A stretch of 45,244 nt of DNA from Anaerolinea sp. (lineage in GTDB: Bacteria; Chloroflexota; Anaerolineae; Anaerolineales; Villigracilaceae), in contig DYPU01000013.1 of the NCBI GenBank assembly GCA_020719725.1, forward strand, positions 1-45,244, in the 5' to 3' direction. Below, piece by piece: positions 32,359 through 41,088 of the stretch (within the stretch, counting starts at the first letter, position 1; each line of letters starts with the position of its first letter). A program made the position numbers and the translations under genes. Below the pieces are notes generated by a model. The model worked only from the letters and a program-made list of their open reading frames with translations, did no database searches and was not told the DNA's origin.

Positions 32359-33510
32359 ATGCCTGCTCCTATTCGTCCAACCCACCTCGAAATAAATCTT
32401 AGCCAACTTCGCCGTAACCTGGCTGCTATTCGGGCCTATGTTCACCCCGCCAAAGTGCTCGTTATGCTTAAGGCCAATGCTTACGGCCATGGGCTGATGG
32501 GCGTTGCGCCCTATATTGCGCCGTATGTCGATTATTTGGGTGTCGCTATTCTTGAAGAAGCTCTCCAATTGCGCGAAATGGGCCTTCAAAAGCCCATTTT
32601 GATTGCGGGAGGCTCGCTTCCGGGCCAAATCCCTGCTTATCTGGATTACGACCTGACGCTGACAATTTCCTCGCCGCTGATTCTGGCCGCAGCCGAGCAA
32701 GCTGCGCAGCAGGCGGGCAAACGGTTGAAGGTTCACTTTAAAATTGATACGGGTATGGAGCGCGCCGGGCAGCGCTGGTACGAGGCTGAAGCTCTTCTGG
32801 AACAGTCTTTATCGTGTAGCCACCTAGTCATCGAAGGCATTTATACCCACTTTGCCAATTCTGAAACCATTGAAACCCCTGGCATGATTTTGCTTCCCAA
32901 TTATTCCTATGCCAGCCAGCAGTTAGAACGTTTTCATGAAGTTCTGCGTTTTTACGAAAAACGCAGTTTACCGCTTCCGCCCCTGCGCCACGCGGCCAAC
33001 TCGGCTGCCATTCTAAATTTACCCGAAAGCCATTTTGACATGGTGCGGCCCGGCATCATTTTTTATGGCATTTACCCTGACGACGAGGCGCGCCGCGTTA
33101 TCGAAATTGCCCCGGCCCTCACCTGGAAGTCGCAGGTGGTATACTCCAAAATCACTCAGGCGGGCAGCCCCGCCAGTTACGGCTCGTTGTGGGCTTCCGA
33201 CCACGCAGTTTACACGGTGACAATTCCCTGCGGCTACGCCGATGGCTATTTTCGGCGCATGTCCAATCAGCCTAAAATTATCGTCAATGGCAAAAAATAT
33301 CCGCAGGTCGGCCAAATTTGTATGGATCAAGTCATTGTCAACCTCGAAGCGGAGACTGCCGAAGTGGGTGACGAGGTCATTTTGCTGGGCCAGGCAGCCA
33401 GTGGCGAGGCTATCCAGCCACAAGACCTGGCCGCCTGGGCTGGTACGGGCCGCTACGAAGTGTTAACCAATATCAGCGCCCGCGTCCCGCGTGTTTTTGT
33501 CGAAAAATAA
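32359..33510 (+). CDS. alr: alanine racemase
   Basis: The product (383 residues) has the PLP lysine in VMLKANAYGHG (Lys38) and the catalytic Tyr in PASYGSLW (Tyr274). KIDTGMERAGQ, IYTHFANSE and PCGYADGYFRRMSN are also family motifs. It makes D-alanine for peptidoglycan. ATG 32359 is chosen because Alr proteins start near PTHLEINLSQLRRN; an upstream in-frame ATG (32281) gives a 26-residue extension without homology. lspA follows. Confidence 0.95.
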   Translation: MPAPIRPTHLEINLSQLRRNLAAIRAYVHPAKVLVMLKANAYGHGLMGVAPYIAPYVDYLGVAILEEALQLREMGLQKPILIAGGSLPGQIPAYLDYDLTLTISSPLILAAAEQAAQQAGKRLKVHFKIDTGMERAGQRWYEAEALLEQSLSCSHLVIEGIYTHFANSETIETPGMILLPNYSYASQQLERFHEVLRFYEKRSLPLPPLRHAANSAAILNLPESHFDMVRPGIIFYGIYPDDEARRVIEIAPALTWKSQVVYSKITQAGSPASYGSLWASDHAVYTVTIPCGYADGYFRRMSNQPKIIVNGKKYPQVGQICMDQVIVNLEAETAEVGDEVILLGQAASGEAIQPQDLAAWAGTGRYEVLTNISARVPRVFVEK

Positions 33511-33529
33511 CCCGAACAGGAGCAATCTT

Positions 33530-34081
33530 TTGAAACTTGTACGCGCTTACAGCGGATTACTGCTCACCGTTTCCATTGTCATTGGCCTCGACCAGTGGAC
33601 CAAATGGCTGGTGCGCGAAAATATCCCCTTTGCCGGTTTTTGGCTGCCAGAAGGCCTGGAATGGCTTTTGCCTTATGCCCGCATTGTTCACTGGTACAAC
33701 ACCGGAGCCGCATTTGGCATGTTTCAGGGCTTCGGCTGGATTTTTACCCTTTTGGCCTTCTCGGTGGCCGCCATGATCATTTATTACTACTCGCGCACCG
33801 ATCCATCAGATTGGTGGCTGCGTTTGGCGATGGGTTTGCAAATGGCGGGCGCCTTGGGCAATGTTATCGACCGCCTGACTTTAGATTGGAAAGTGACCGA
33901 TTTCATCTCAATTGGTGATTTCCCGGTCTTCAATGTGGCCGATTCTAGCATTACGATTGGCGTTATCATCCTGCTTTTTGGCGTTTGGTGGAAGGAAAGC
34001 CGCGAAAAGAAAGCGGCAAATGAAACCGCCAGCGCCCTGGATACAATTCAAACAATGGAGACTGATGACAGACCGAATTGA
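33530..34081 (+). CDS. lspA: lipoprotein signal peptidase (signal peptidase II)
   Basis: The 183-residue protein has four membrane helices and the aspartyl protease motifs: NTGAAFGMFQG, GNVIDRL with Asp114 and FNVADSSI with Asp138. It cleaves prolipoproteins after lipid attachment. The start is best placed at TTG 33530, with AGGAG 7 nt upstream; the upstream ATG 33491 lies inside alr and would add 13 polar residues. The protein is needed for lipoproteins such as the one at 385-1170. Confidence 0.95.
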   Translation: MKLVRAYSGLLLTVSIVIGLDQWTKWLVRENIPFAGFWLPEGLEWLLPYARIVHWYNTGAAFGMFQGFGWIFTLLAFSVAAMIIYYYSRTDPSDWWLRLAMGLQMAGALGNVIDRLTLDWKVTDFISIGDFPVFNVADSSITIGVIILLFGVWWKESREKKAANETASALDTIQTMETDDRPN

Positions 34082-34991
34082 GGCTTTTTGCTACAAAGGA
34101 CTTTCCACCGAGCGGCTCGACCGTTTCCTGGTCATTTGCCTGCCCGAATTCTCACGCGCTCGTTTGCAGGCTCTCATTTCTGATGGCTTTGTCTGGGTCG
34201 ATGGTTCACCCGCTAAAAAATCTGGGCAGCCGCTCGAAGCGGGAGCCCAGATCGAGGTGCGCATTCCGCCCACCCAGCCCACCGGTTTGCTGGCCGAAGC
34301 GATTCCGTTGGATGTCATCTTTGAAAACGATGACCTTTTGATTGTTAACAAACCAGCAGGCATGGTGGTTCACCCAGCCGCCGGACACGATCACGGCACG
34401 CTCGTCAATGCTGTTTTGGGCCACGACCCAGAAATTGAAGGCATTGGCGGCGAAGATCGCCCCGGAATCGTACACCGGCTCGATAAAGATACCAGCGGCC
34501 TGATTGTGGTTGCCAAAAATGATGCCGCCATGCGTTGGCTGCAAGAACAATTCCGTGACCGCAAAGTGCAAAAGACCTACCTGGCGTTGGTGGATGGCGC
34601 TCCGCCCACCCCTAACGGACGGGTGGAAGCTCCCATTGGGCGCGATCCCAAAGAGCGCAAAAAAATGGCAATCACGGCTCCTGCCAAAGGGCGCGAAGCC
34701 GTTAGCGAATATAAAACGCTGGAGGTTTTTCGCAAACACACTCTGCTGGAGTTTCACCCGCTGACCGGGCGCACTCACCAGATTCGGTTGCACTGCGCTT
34801 TTCTCAATTGTCCCATTACCGGCGATACGCTCTACGGCAACCGCCACACCACAGTAGAACTTAAACGCCATTTTCTCCATGCCTACCAACTTAAGGTGAT
34901 TTTGCCCGGAGAGCAAAAAGCGCGGATTTTTGAAGCGCCGCTGCCGCCAGAATTGGCGGCATTGTTGGACCTGTTGCGAAACTCATCTTAA
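34065..34991 (+). CDS. RluD-type 23S rRNA pseudouridine synthase (RluA family)
   Basis: The product (308 residues) has an N-terminal S4 domain (RLDRFLVICLPEFSRARLQALI) and a pseudouridine synthase domain with HRLDKDTSGLIVVAK (catalytic Asp140), FENDDLLIVNKPAGMVVHP, and TGRTHQIRLH. It isomerises uridines in helix 69 of 23S rRNA if it is a true RluD. The start at ATG 34065 overlaps lspA by 17 bp. The lspA-rluD pair is common in many bacteria. Confidence 0.93.
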   Translation: MTDRIEAFCYKGLSTERLDRFLVICLPEFSRARLQALISDGFVWVDGSPAKKSGQPLEAGAQIEVRIPPTQPTGLLAEAIPLDVIFENDDLLIVNKPAGMVVHPAAGHDHGTLVNAVLGHDPEIEGIGGEDRPGIVHRLDKDTSGLIVVAKNDAAMRWLQEQFRDRKVQKTYLALVDGAPPTPNGRVEAPIGRDPKERKKMAITAPAKGREAVSEYKTLEVFRKHTLLEFHPLTGRTHQIRLHCAFLNCPITGDTLYGNRHTTVELKRHFLHAYQLKVILPGEQKARIFEAPLPPELAALLDLLRNSS

Positions 34992-35025
34992 CCCGGCTGT
35001 CAATCTACTCTTCAAGGAATTCTTT

Positions 35026-36069
35026 ATGACCGCTCCTTTTATTGACCTGCGTTCAGATACCGTTACCCTGCCCACGCCCACCATGCGCGAGGCGATGGCA
35101 AACGCCCCGCTTGGGGACGACGTTTATGGCGAAGACCCAACCGTCAACGCCCTCGAAGAACTGGCCGCCGCCAAAGTGGGCCATGAAGCCGGGCTTTTTG
35201 TTGCTTCAGGAACCATGGGTAACCTGATTGCCATGCTAACCCACTGCGGGCGTGGCGATGAAGTTATTTTGGGCAAACGCGCACACACCTTTTTGTATGA
35301 AGGCGGCGGGATTTCGACGCTGGGAAGTGTCCATTCGGCCCAGATTTGGGAGCAAGCTGATGGTTCTCTCGCATTGGATGATCTTGCAGCGGCCATTCGC
35401 CCCGATGATTTGCACGCGCCGCGAACCAGGTTGATTGCGCTGGAAAATACGCACAATCGCTGTGGCGGCACATTTCAGCCCCCGGCGTATGTGGCGGCTG
35501 TCAGCGATTTCGCTCACGCGCGCGGGTTGAAGGTGCATGTGGATGGGGCGCGTATCTTTAACGCGGCAGTGGCCCAGCAGGTGGATGTAAAAAAGCTGAC
35601 GGAGCCGGTCGATTCGATTACTTTTTGTTTAAGCAAGGGGTTGTGCGCCCCGGTCGGGTCGGTTTTGTGCGGTTCGCGGGAGTTTATCGCGTTGGCGCGG
35701 CGCTGGAGAAAGCATCTCGGTGGGGGGATGCGTCAGGCGGGGATTCTGGCGGCGGGTGGGGTGGTTGCGCTAAATGAAATGGTGGAACGCCTGAGCCAAG
35801 ATCATGCCAGGGCGCAGAAATTGGCCCAGGGCTTGTCCATTTATCCCCAATTGGTGTTCGATGCAGGGTCTCCCGCGACAAATATGTTGTTTTTGAACCT
35901 GGCGGAGGCGGCGGGGTTGAGCGCGGCCCAGGTGGCCGAGGCGCTTAAGGTGCGCGGGGTGTTGGTGGGGGTGACGGGCGCGCGCCGTTTCCGGTTGGTG
36001 ATGCACTATTGGGTGGGTGATGCCGAGGTGGAGCGGGTTGTCGGCGCTTTTGGCGAGGTGTTGGGCTGA
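35026..36069 (+). CDS. ltaE: low-specificity L-threonine aldolase
   Basis: The product (347 residues) starts FIDLRSDTVTLPTPTMREAM and has GDDVYGEDPTVNALEE, IALENTHNRCGG, LKVHDGARIFNAA-like VHVDGARIFNAAV, and FCLSKGLCAPVGSVLCG with the PLP lysine (Lys204). It cleaves threonine and allo-threonine to glycine and acetaldehyde. AAGGA lies upstream of ATG 35026. It ends one base from the stop of the convergent GGDEF gene. Confidence 0.95.
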   Translation: MTAPFIDLRSDTVTLPTPTMREAMANAPLGDDVYGEDPTVNALEELAAAKVGHEAGLFVASGTMGNLIAMLTHCGRGDEVILGKRAHTFLYEGGGISTLGSVHSAQIWEQADGSLALDDLAAAIRPDDLHAPRTRLIALENTHNRCGGTFQPPAYVAAVSDFAHARGLKVHVDGARIFNAAVAQQVDVKKLTEPVDSITFCLSKGLCAPVGSVLCGSREFIALARRWRKHLGGGMRQAGILAAGGVVALNEMVERLSQDHARAQKLAQGLSIYPQLVFDAGSPATNMLFLNLAEAAGLSAAQVAEALKVRGVLVGVTGARRFRLVMHYWVGDAEVERVVGAFGEVLG

Positions 36070-36070
36070 T

Positions 36071-37645
36071 TTATTCCTGGGCTATTTTTTGCCAGTGTTC
36101 GGGCTGCGGGTCGATTTGGTTTCTGCCGCGTTCTTTGGCAATGTAGAGGCGCTGGTCGGCCAGGTCTACCAATGGCATGATTTGATCTGCTTCATCGGGG
36201 TAGACGGCGATGCCCTGGCTGATGGTTGGCAGGGGTAGGGGGGTTCCGTTGGGGCCGGTCAGGCTCATATTGTTGATTTTTTGGCGAATGCGTTGGGTAA
36301 TTTGGTAAACTTGTGCGCCGTGGGTGTTGGGGAAGAGAATGGCAAATTCTTCGCCGCCCCAGCGGCCGATGGCGTCTGTCAGGTGGATGTGTTCGGCGAT
36401 AATTTGGGTGAGGGTGATCAGCACTTGGTCGCCAACAAGGTGGCCGTAGTTGTCGTTGTATTGTTTGAAGTAGTCGATGTCGAGCATGACCAGGCACAGG
36501 CTGCTTTTGGTGATTTTTGCTCTTTCGGCTTCTTCGGCCAGCAGTTTTAGGAAGTAGCCGTGGTTGTAAACCTGAGTCAGGCTGTCGAGGCGGGCTTGTT
36601 TTTCGACCTGGCTATGATGGTGGGCATTGTCTAGCGCCAGGGCGGCTTGTTGGCCCAGGTTTTCGAGTAGTTCCAGATCGACTTGATTGAAGGCGTTGGG
36701 TTGGTAGGAGGCAATTGCCAGGATGCCTTTGACTTGGTCGGTGATCATGGGTACGCCCATCCAAGACAGGCTGGTGCGTCCTTGTCCGGCCAGGATCAGG
36801 TTGACGCCTTCCAATTCGGCTTCGGAGCGCAGGTCTGGTAGGAAGAGCGGTTTTTGGTGCGCGATGACCCAGCCAGAGAGGGTTCCGGCCAGGGGAACTT
36901 TGAGGTTGCTGAAAAATTCTCCGTCATCGTAGAGCAGGCTAAAAGTCAGGTAGTTATTTTCGTAGATGCCCAGGTAGTAACTATCGGCATCGATTGCTTT
37001 TTGCAGGGCGGCATTGACGAGGTTGATGACTTGTTCGCTTTCCAGAGATGTGCCAATTTGACGAGAGAAATTATTGAGAATTTCGAGGCGTTTGATGCGG
37101 GCGCGCATGGTTTGTTTGAGCCGAAAGATGGTTTCAATGAGGCCACTGCAAAACAGCAGCAGGCTGATATGCTTGGTCAGGGTGCTCAAGTCTAACCTAT
37201 TGAAGATGAATAGAATGAGACTGACCGGGATGACGCTGATGAGAATGAAGATGAAGGCTGTTTTGCGTTCCCACAGGGTGACGATGACGGCAGACATTAG
37301 GGTAAGCAGGGCGTAGACTGGCAGGTTGTTTTCTTCTGGCAGCAGCCAAAGTCCGCAGCCGAGTAGGGCGGCGGCCAGGCTGGCTATGGCGGTTTGGTGA
37401 TTTGCGTAGCGGTTGGGGCTGGGCAGGATGGCTAAAAACAGGGCTGCGATAATAGAGAGAGACAGCAGACCATAGAATAATGTTTTTGGCGCGAGGGGAT
37501 TTTGATGATAGATTTGTAGAGTTCCATCCAGAAGGAAGATGATATTTAAGAGTAAGATGATGATCGTGACAGGCTGGGCCAGGGTTCTGGCTTCGGTATC
37601 TGTCAGATTAGCGCTGGGCCTGTGGCTGCTTAGTTTTATATTCAT
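36071..37645 (-). CDS. membrane diguanylate cyclase with GAF and GGDEF domains
   Basis: The product (524 residues) has an N-terminal block of about six membrane helices (35-190), a coiled-coil-like stretch, a GAF domain (about 205-345), and a GGDEF domain. Its active-site loop is GRWGGEEF (GGEEF 430-434), with DIDYFKQYNDNYGH and QVYNHGYFL as further cyclase motifs. The inhibitory I-site RxxD is replaced by HLTD, so product inhibition through that site is unlikely. ATG 37645 overlaps the stop of the HD-GYP gene by 4 bp. Confidence 0.92.
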   Translation of the reverse strand: MNIKLSSHRPSANLTDTEARTLAQPVTIIILLLNIIFLLDGTLQIYHQNPLAPKTLFYGLLSLSIIAALFLAILPSPNRYANHQTAIASLAAALLGCGLWLLPEENNLPVYALLTLMSAVIVTLWERKTAFIFILISVIPVSLILFIFNRLDLSTLTKHISLLLFCSGLIETIFRLKQTMRARIKRLEILNNFSRQIGTSLESEQVINLVNAALQKAIDADSYYLGIYENNYLTFSLLYDDGEFFSNLKVPLAGTLSGWVIAHQKPLFLPDLRSEAELEGVNLILAGQGRTSLSWMGVPMITDQVKGILAIASYQPNAFNQVDLELLENLGQQAALALDNAHHHSQVEKQARLDSLTQVYNHGYFLKLLAEEAERAKITKSSLCLVMLDIDYFKQYNDNYGHLVGDQVLITLTQIIAEHIHLTDAIGRWGGEEFAILFPNTHGAQVYQITQRIRQKINNMSLTGPNGTPLPLPTISQGIAVYPDEADQIMPLVDLADQRLYIAKERGRNQIDPQPEHWQKIAQE

Positions 37646-40600
37646 ATTGCTTTTTCGCCCCCGGTTTTGAGAAGTTGCTCGAATGCCTCTATAATTTGTG
37701 GATCGAAGAGTATCTCGGATTTTTCTCGCAGATAGTCCAACGCTTGGCGGGTGCTGATTTGGGCGCGATAGGGGCGATCTGAGGTGAGAGCGTCGAAGGC
37801 ATCGACGATGGCGAAGATGCGGGCTGCCAGCGGGATGTCGGTGCCTTTCAGCCCGAGGGGGTAGCCAGAGCCATCCCAGCGTTCCTGATGATAGCGGATG
37901 ATGGGCAGGGTTTCTTGTAAAAAGGGAATTCCCTCGATAATGCGCGCGCCAATATCGGGGTGTTGTTTCATAATTTCCCATTCTTCTGGCGAGAGTGGGC
38001 CAGGTTTGAGCAGAATTGAGTCGCGGATGCCGATTTTTCCGATGTCATGCAGGACAGCGCCTCGTTCCATGATTTTGGTTTGCTCGGCATCCATGCCCAG
38101 GTATTGACCGAGGGCGCAGGCCATGCGCGCGACCCGGATGCTGTGTCCTTCGGTTTCGCGGTCACGAGCGTCTAGCGCGGAGGAGAGGGCGATCAGAGTT
38201 TGGTCGTAGGTTGTCTCTAGTTTACAGTAGGCGGCTTCCAGTTGCAGGGCCTGCTGACGTGTTTCTGAAAGGAGAATGCTGCGTTCCAATGCAATGGCAG
38301 CCTGATTTGCCAGTGTGTGCAGATTATCAGAGAAGCGGGCATTGGCCCAATTTTTTTCTGAAATTTCTACCCAGAGTGCGCCGTACTGGTGGCGTGGGGT
38401 TTGCAAGGGCACACAAACGCGCGCCATCTCATTTTCGGCGGAAAGGATGATGTTTTGTCCGCTTTCGATGGCCTGCCGAATCAATTTCATCGGGTGACGC
38501 GCACCAGGGTGCAGGCCGTTGTTGTCGATTTGAACTTTGGTTTCAGCATGTTGCTGGGTTTTGGAAAGCACAATTCCGGCTGCTTGAGCGTGGATGAGTT
38601 GATAGGCGGTCTGAGCAATTGCGGCGGCGGCATCGGTGAGTTGTTCGGCCTGGATGACGCGTGTGCTTAGTTGATAGAGCAGGGTGGCTGTATTCAGCAT
38701 TGCGCGCAGTTCCTGGTAGAGCCAGGTGGTTTCGATGGCGGCTGCGGCCTGGTTGGTTAGCAGATTGCCCAATCCTTCGTCATTTTCGCTAAACCCGGTT
38801 GTGCCTTGTTTGCCAAAGGCTAGTAAAACGCCAATGCTGGATTGGCGCAGCCGAATTGGGACGGCCAGCATGGTTCGCAAGTCATTGCTGCCGGTGGGGG
38901 TGCTGCTAAATTTTTTACGCACATCGCGGATGCGAATGGCCCCAGACTGATTGAGCACTGTTTGAATGAGCGTGTTGCCTTCTGGGTCACTGTTCAGAAT
39001 GCTCGTCAGGGTGGGGGCATAACCGGCATGGGCAACGCGAGTGAATCCGCCGCCTTTATCTACCAGCGCCACAAAAACAAAACGCGCGTCGATGGTTTTC
39101 CGGGCAATTTCGGCCACTTGCTGAATGACGGCCTCTACTTCGAGGGTGGTGGAGAGATTGACTCCAGCCTGGATCAGGCGCGTGAGACGCTGGTCGTGAT
39201 CGTTGCGCTGCCACGAAGAGACCAACCGCAGGGCAATGGTTTCCAGCGTGCGAATATCACTATCGTCGTAGGCCTGGGCGGTTTCAGCGTTGACCAAAAT
39301 ACAGCCTTTGAGTTGGTTGTAAAATTTGATTGGGACAATTAATTCTGACAGGCTGGTTTGGTTTTCAAGGGAGATGTAATCTGGATCGAGGCGTGTATCT
39401 GAAACCAGTTGCGGGCGGCGCAGTCGGGCAACCCGTCCGATGATTCCGTTTTGGGTGTTTTGCCGGTATCCTGGCGGAATGACATTTGCCGCGGATCCAC
39501 TGGCGGCCAGAACCGTCATCTCGTTTTTTTCGGCGTCAAATTGCATTACGATGCACATCAACCCGCCCAACGCAGTATTGACAGCATTGGCCGTTAATTG
39601 GGCCGAAACAGGTGGGTCGAGCACGGTTTCCAACTCCAGGTTTAGTTGGTGTAGCAAGTTTAGCTGCGCCATGCGCTTTTTTTCATTGGTTGCCATTTTT
39701 GCCAGCAGCCGCTCATACTCTTGCTGTTGTTTCACATTTTCAGCAAGAAAATCTTGCGAGGCGTGAAAGGGTGCGGCAAATAAATTACGCAAAAAGGTGT
39801 AGAGTCCAACTTCTTTATGGCGGGGCCAGAGACTGATTTGCTCACCCTGTAGCCCCGAAAAAATGCCGTTGATTGATAGGTTTATGAAAATGAGCAAAGA
39901 AAAAGCCATGATTGTGACAATAAAAAAACTAAAGAACCCAATTTCGCGCAAAGTATTGAGCTTGTTGCCTAGATCGGGCAGTAAGTATTCTACAGATCTA
40001 ATTAACACGATAATGATAATGAATGAAATCCCTTGTCCCATGCTAATAAGATAGAAAAAACGCCTGCCGATATGTTTTCCGTTTTGTAAAATCACCTTTT
40101 TCCAAGGCACAATCTCGCTGGAGAGTAAACCGATCACTGCGCTGCAAGAGAGAATAATTTGAAAAATATTTTGGGCCATCACAGCCAGCAACAACCATAA
40201 AAGCCAGGGAATGCTTAATAAATGCCACTGTTCTATTTTGCTGGTTCTGGTATACAGGCTGGAGATGATGGCGATTGCGGCGCTGGAAAGAAACCCAATC
40301 GCCATTGAGGTACGCATCGGCCCATAACTTAAGGCGGGTAAATTGATATCCACCCAATCGGGGCGGGCAAATAACAAAATACTAATCAAAAGATTAGCCC
40401 CCAGCGTCGCAAATTGTAACCAGTCAAACAACTCTAATTTCAGGCGGGCTGAAAAAATAATCGCCAGCGCAACGCTAACGATCCAATAACTTTCCACATA
40501 ATAATTGGCTCGCCAGGCAATGGCAACCAGGCCAAATAGCGCCGCGGCACTGGCTAATTCAACAAGCCTTTGTTTGAAAGGTTTGTAATCAAGAATCACC

Positions 40601-40776
40601 GAAGCAAAATAAAGATGGGCCAACGAATACAGGCTTAGCCCCAGAAGCCAATTTACCCAGCCATGCCAGGCTGGGTAAATTGGCAGGAAATGATTCACAG
40701 TTAAAGTCGCTGCACCGATCGATAACAAAATCAGGCTGATGCTTAAAGACAATGAATATGGCGTGGATTTATTCAT
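37642..40776 (-). CDS. membrane protein with three GAF domains and an HD-GYP phosphodiesterase domain
   Basis: The 1044-residue protein has about eight to nine membrane helices (residues 8-305), a coiled coil (345-385), three GAF-type sensor domains (roughly 378-520, 545-690 and 700-840), and a C-terminal HD-GYP domain. The latter has ALDARDRETEGHSIRV, ERGAVLHDIGKIGI (His910-Asp911), KQHPDIGARII and YHQERWDGSGYPLGLKG. The usual HHE before DG is HQE, but GYP and the metal-binding HD are intact, so it is likely an active cyclic di-GMP phosphodiesterase. It is followed by a diguanylate cyclase gene with a 4 bp overlap, forming a make-and-break pair. Confidence 0.93.
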   Translation of the reverse strand: MNKSTPYSLSLSISLILLSIGAATLTVNHFLPIYPAWHGWVNWLLGLSLYSLAHLYFASVILDYKPFKQRLVELASAAALFGLVAIAWRANYYVESYWIVSVALAIIFSARLKLELFDWLQFATLGANLLISILLFARPDWVDINLPALSYGPMRTSMAIGFLSSAAIAIISSLYTRTSKIEQWHLLSIPWLLWLLLAVMAQNIFQIILSCSAVIGLLSSEIVPWKKVILQNGKHIGRRFFYLISMGQGISFIIIIVLIRSVEYLLPDLGNKLNTLREIGFFSFFIVTIMAFSLLIFINLSINGIFSGLQGEQISLWPRHKEVGLYTFLRNLFAAPFHASQDFLAENVKQQQEYERLLAKMATNEKKRMAQLNLLHQLNLELETVLDPPVSAQLTANAVNTALGGLMCIVMQFDAEKNEMTVLAASGSAANVIPPGYRQNTQNGIIGRVARLRRPQLVSDTRLDPDYISLENQTSLSELIVPIKFYNQLKGCILVNAETAQAYDDSDIRTLETIALRLVSSWQRNDHDQRLTRLIQAGVNLSTTLEVEAVIQQVAEIARKTIDARFVFVALVDKGGGFTRVAHAGYAPTLTSILNSDPEGNTLIQTVLNQSGAIRIRDVRKKFSSTPTGSNDLRTMLAVPIRLRQSSIGVLLAFGKQGTTGFSENDEGLGNLLTNQAAAAIETTWLYQELRAMLNTATLLYQLSTRVIQAEQLTDAAAAIAQTAYQLIHAQAAGIVLSKTQQHAETKVQIDNNGLHPGARHPMKLIRQAIESGQNIILSAENEMARVCVPLQTPRHQYGALWVEISEKNWANARFSDNLHTLANQAAIALERSILLSETRQQALQLEAAYCKLETTYDQTLIALSSALDARDRETEGHSIRVARMACALGQYLGMDAEQTKIMERGAVLHDIGKIGIRDSILLKPGPLSPEEWEIMKQHPDIGARIIEGIPFLQETLPIIRYHQERWDGSGYPLGLKGTDIPLAARIFAIVDAFDALTSDRPYRAQISTRQALDYLREKSEILFDPQIIEAFEQLLKTGGEKAI

Positions 40777-41088
40777 GTGAAATTGGTTGATTAATCATCG
40801 GCTGAGTAGTAACCTGTTTTTGGCAAAAAATATCCTGTCTTTTAGTGTAAAACTAAAATGTAAAGTAGCAGTATTCTCTCATGAAAACAGGCCGACTTGC
40901 GCCTTCCAGAACACCTTGCAAAAAACGCATTCCAACGAACACAAACCGGCGAGAAACTTCTCTTTCTATTCGAAAAGAGGTAATCCCCTCGATTATATGC
41001 TAAAGCACCCTAATCCAAAGAAAATTGTAAATTATTCTAAGGCTCACTGACCAGAACCCCGGCATTTTTACCAAGCAAAAAACAACAG
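40777..41088. other. 312 bp AT-rich divergent intergenic region
   Basis: The region lies between the HD-GYP and yvcK starts and must hold promoters for both. I see two short inverted repeats (TGATTAATCA and TTTTAG...CTAAAA) but no convincing -35/-10 pair, RNA gene or further ORF. One 87-codon frame here has no recognisable features and is not listed as a gene. Confidence 0.6.

Noticed and set aside
36071-37981. A 636-residue version of the GGDEF protein
   Set aside because: Its first 112 residues overlap the HD-GYP domain coding sequence in another frame and look like a shadow; ATG 37645 gives the normal 4 bp overlap.
40787-41050. An 87-codon frame in the intergenic region before yvcK
   Set aside because: No ribosome binding site, no recognisable motif, and an AT-rich composition unlike the neighbouring genes.
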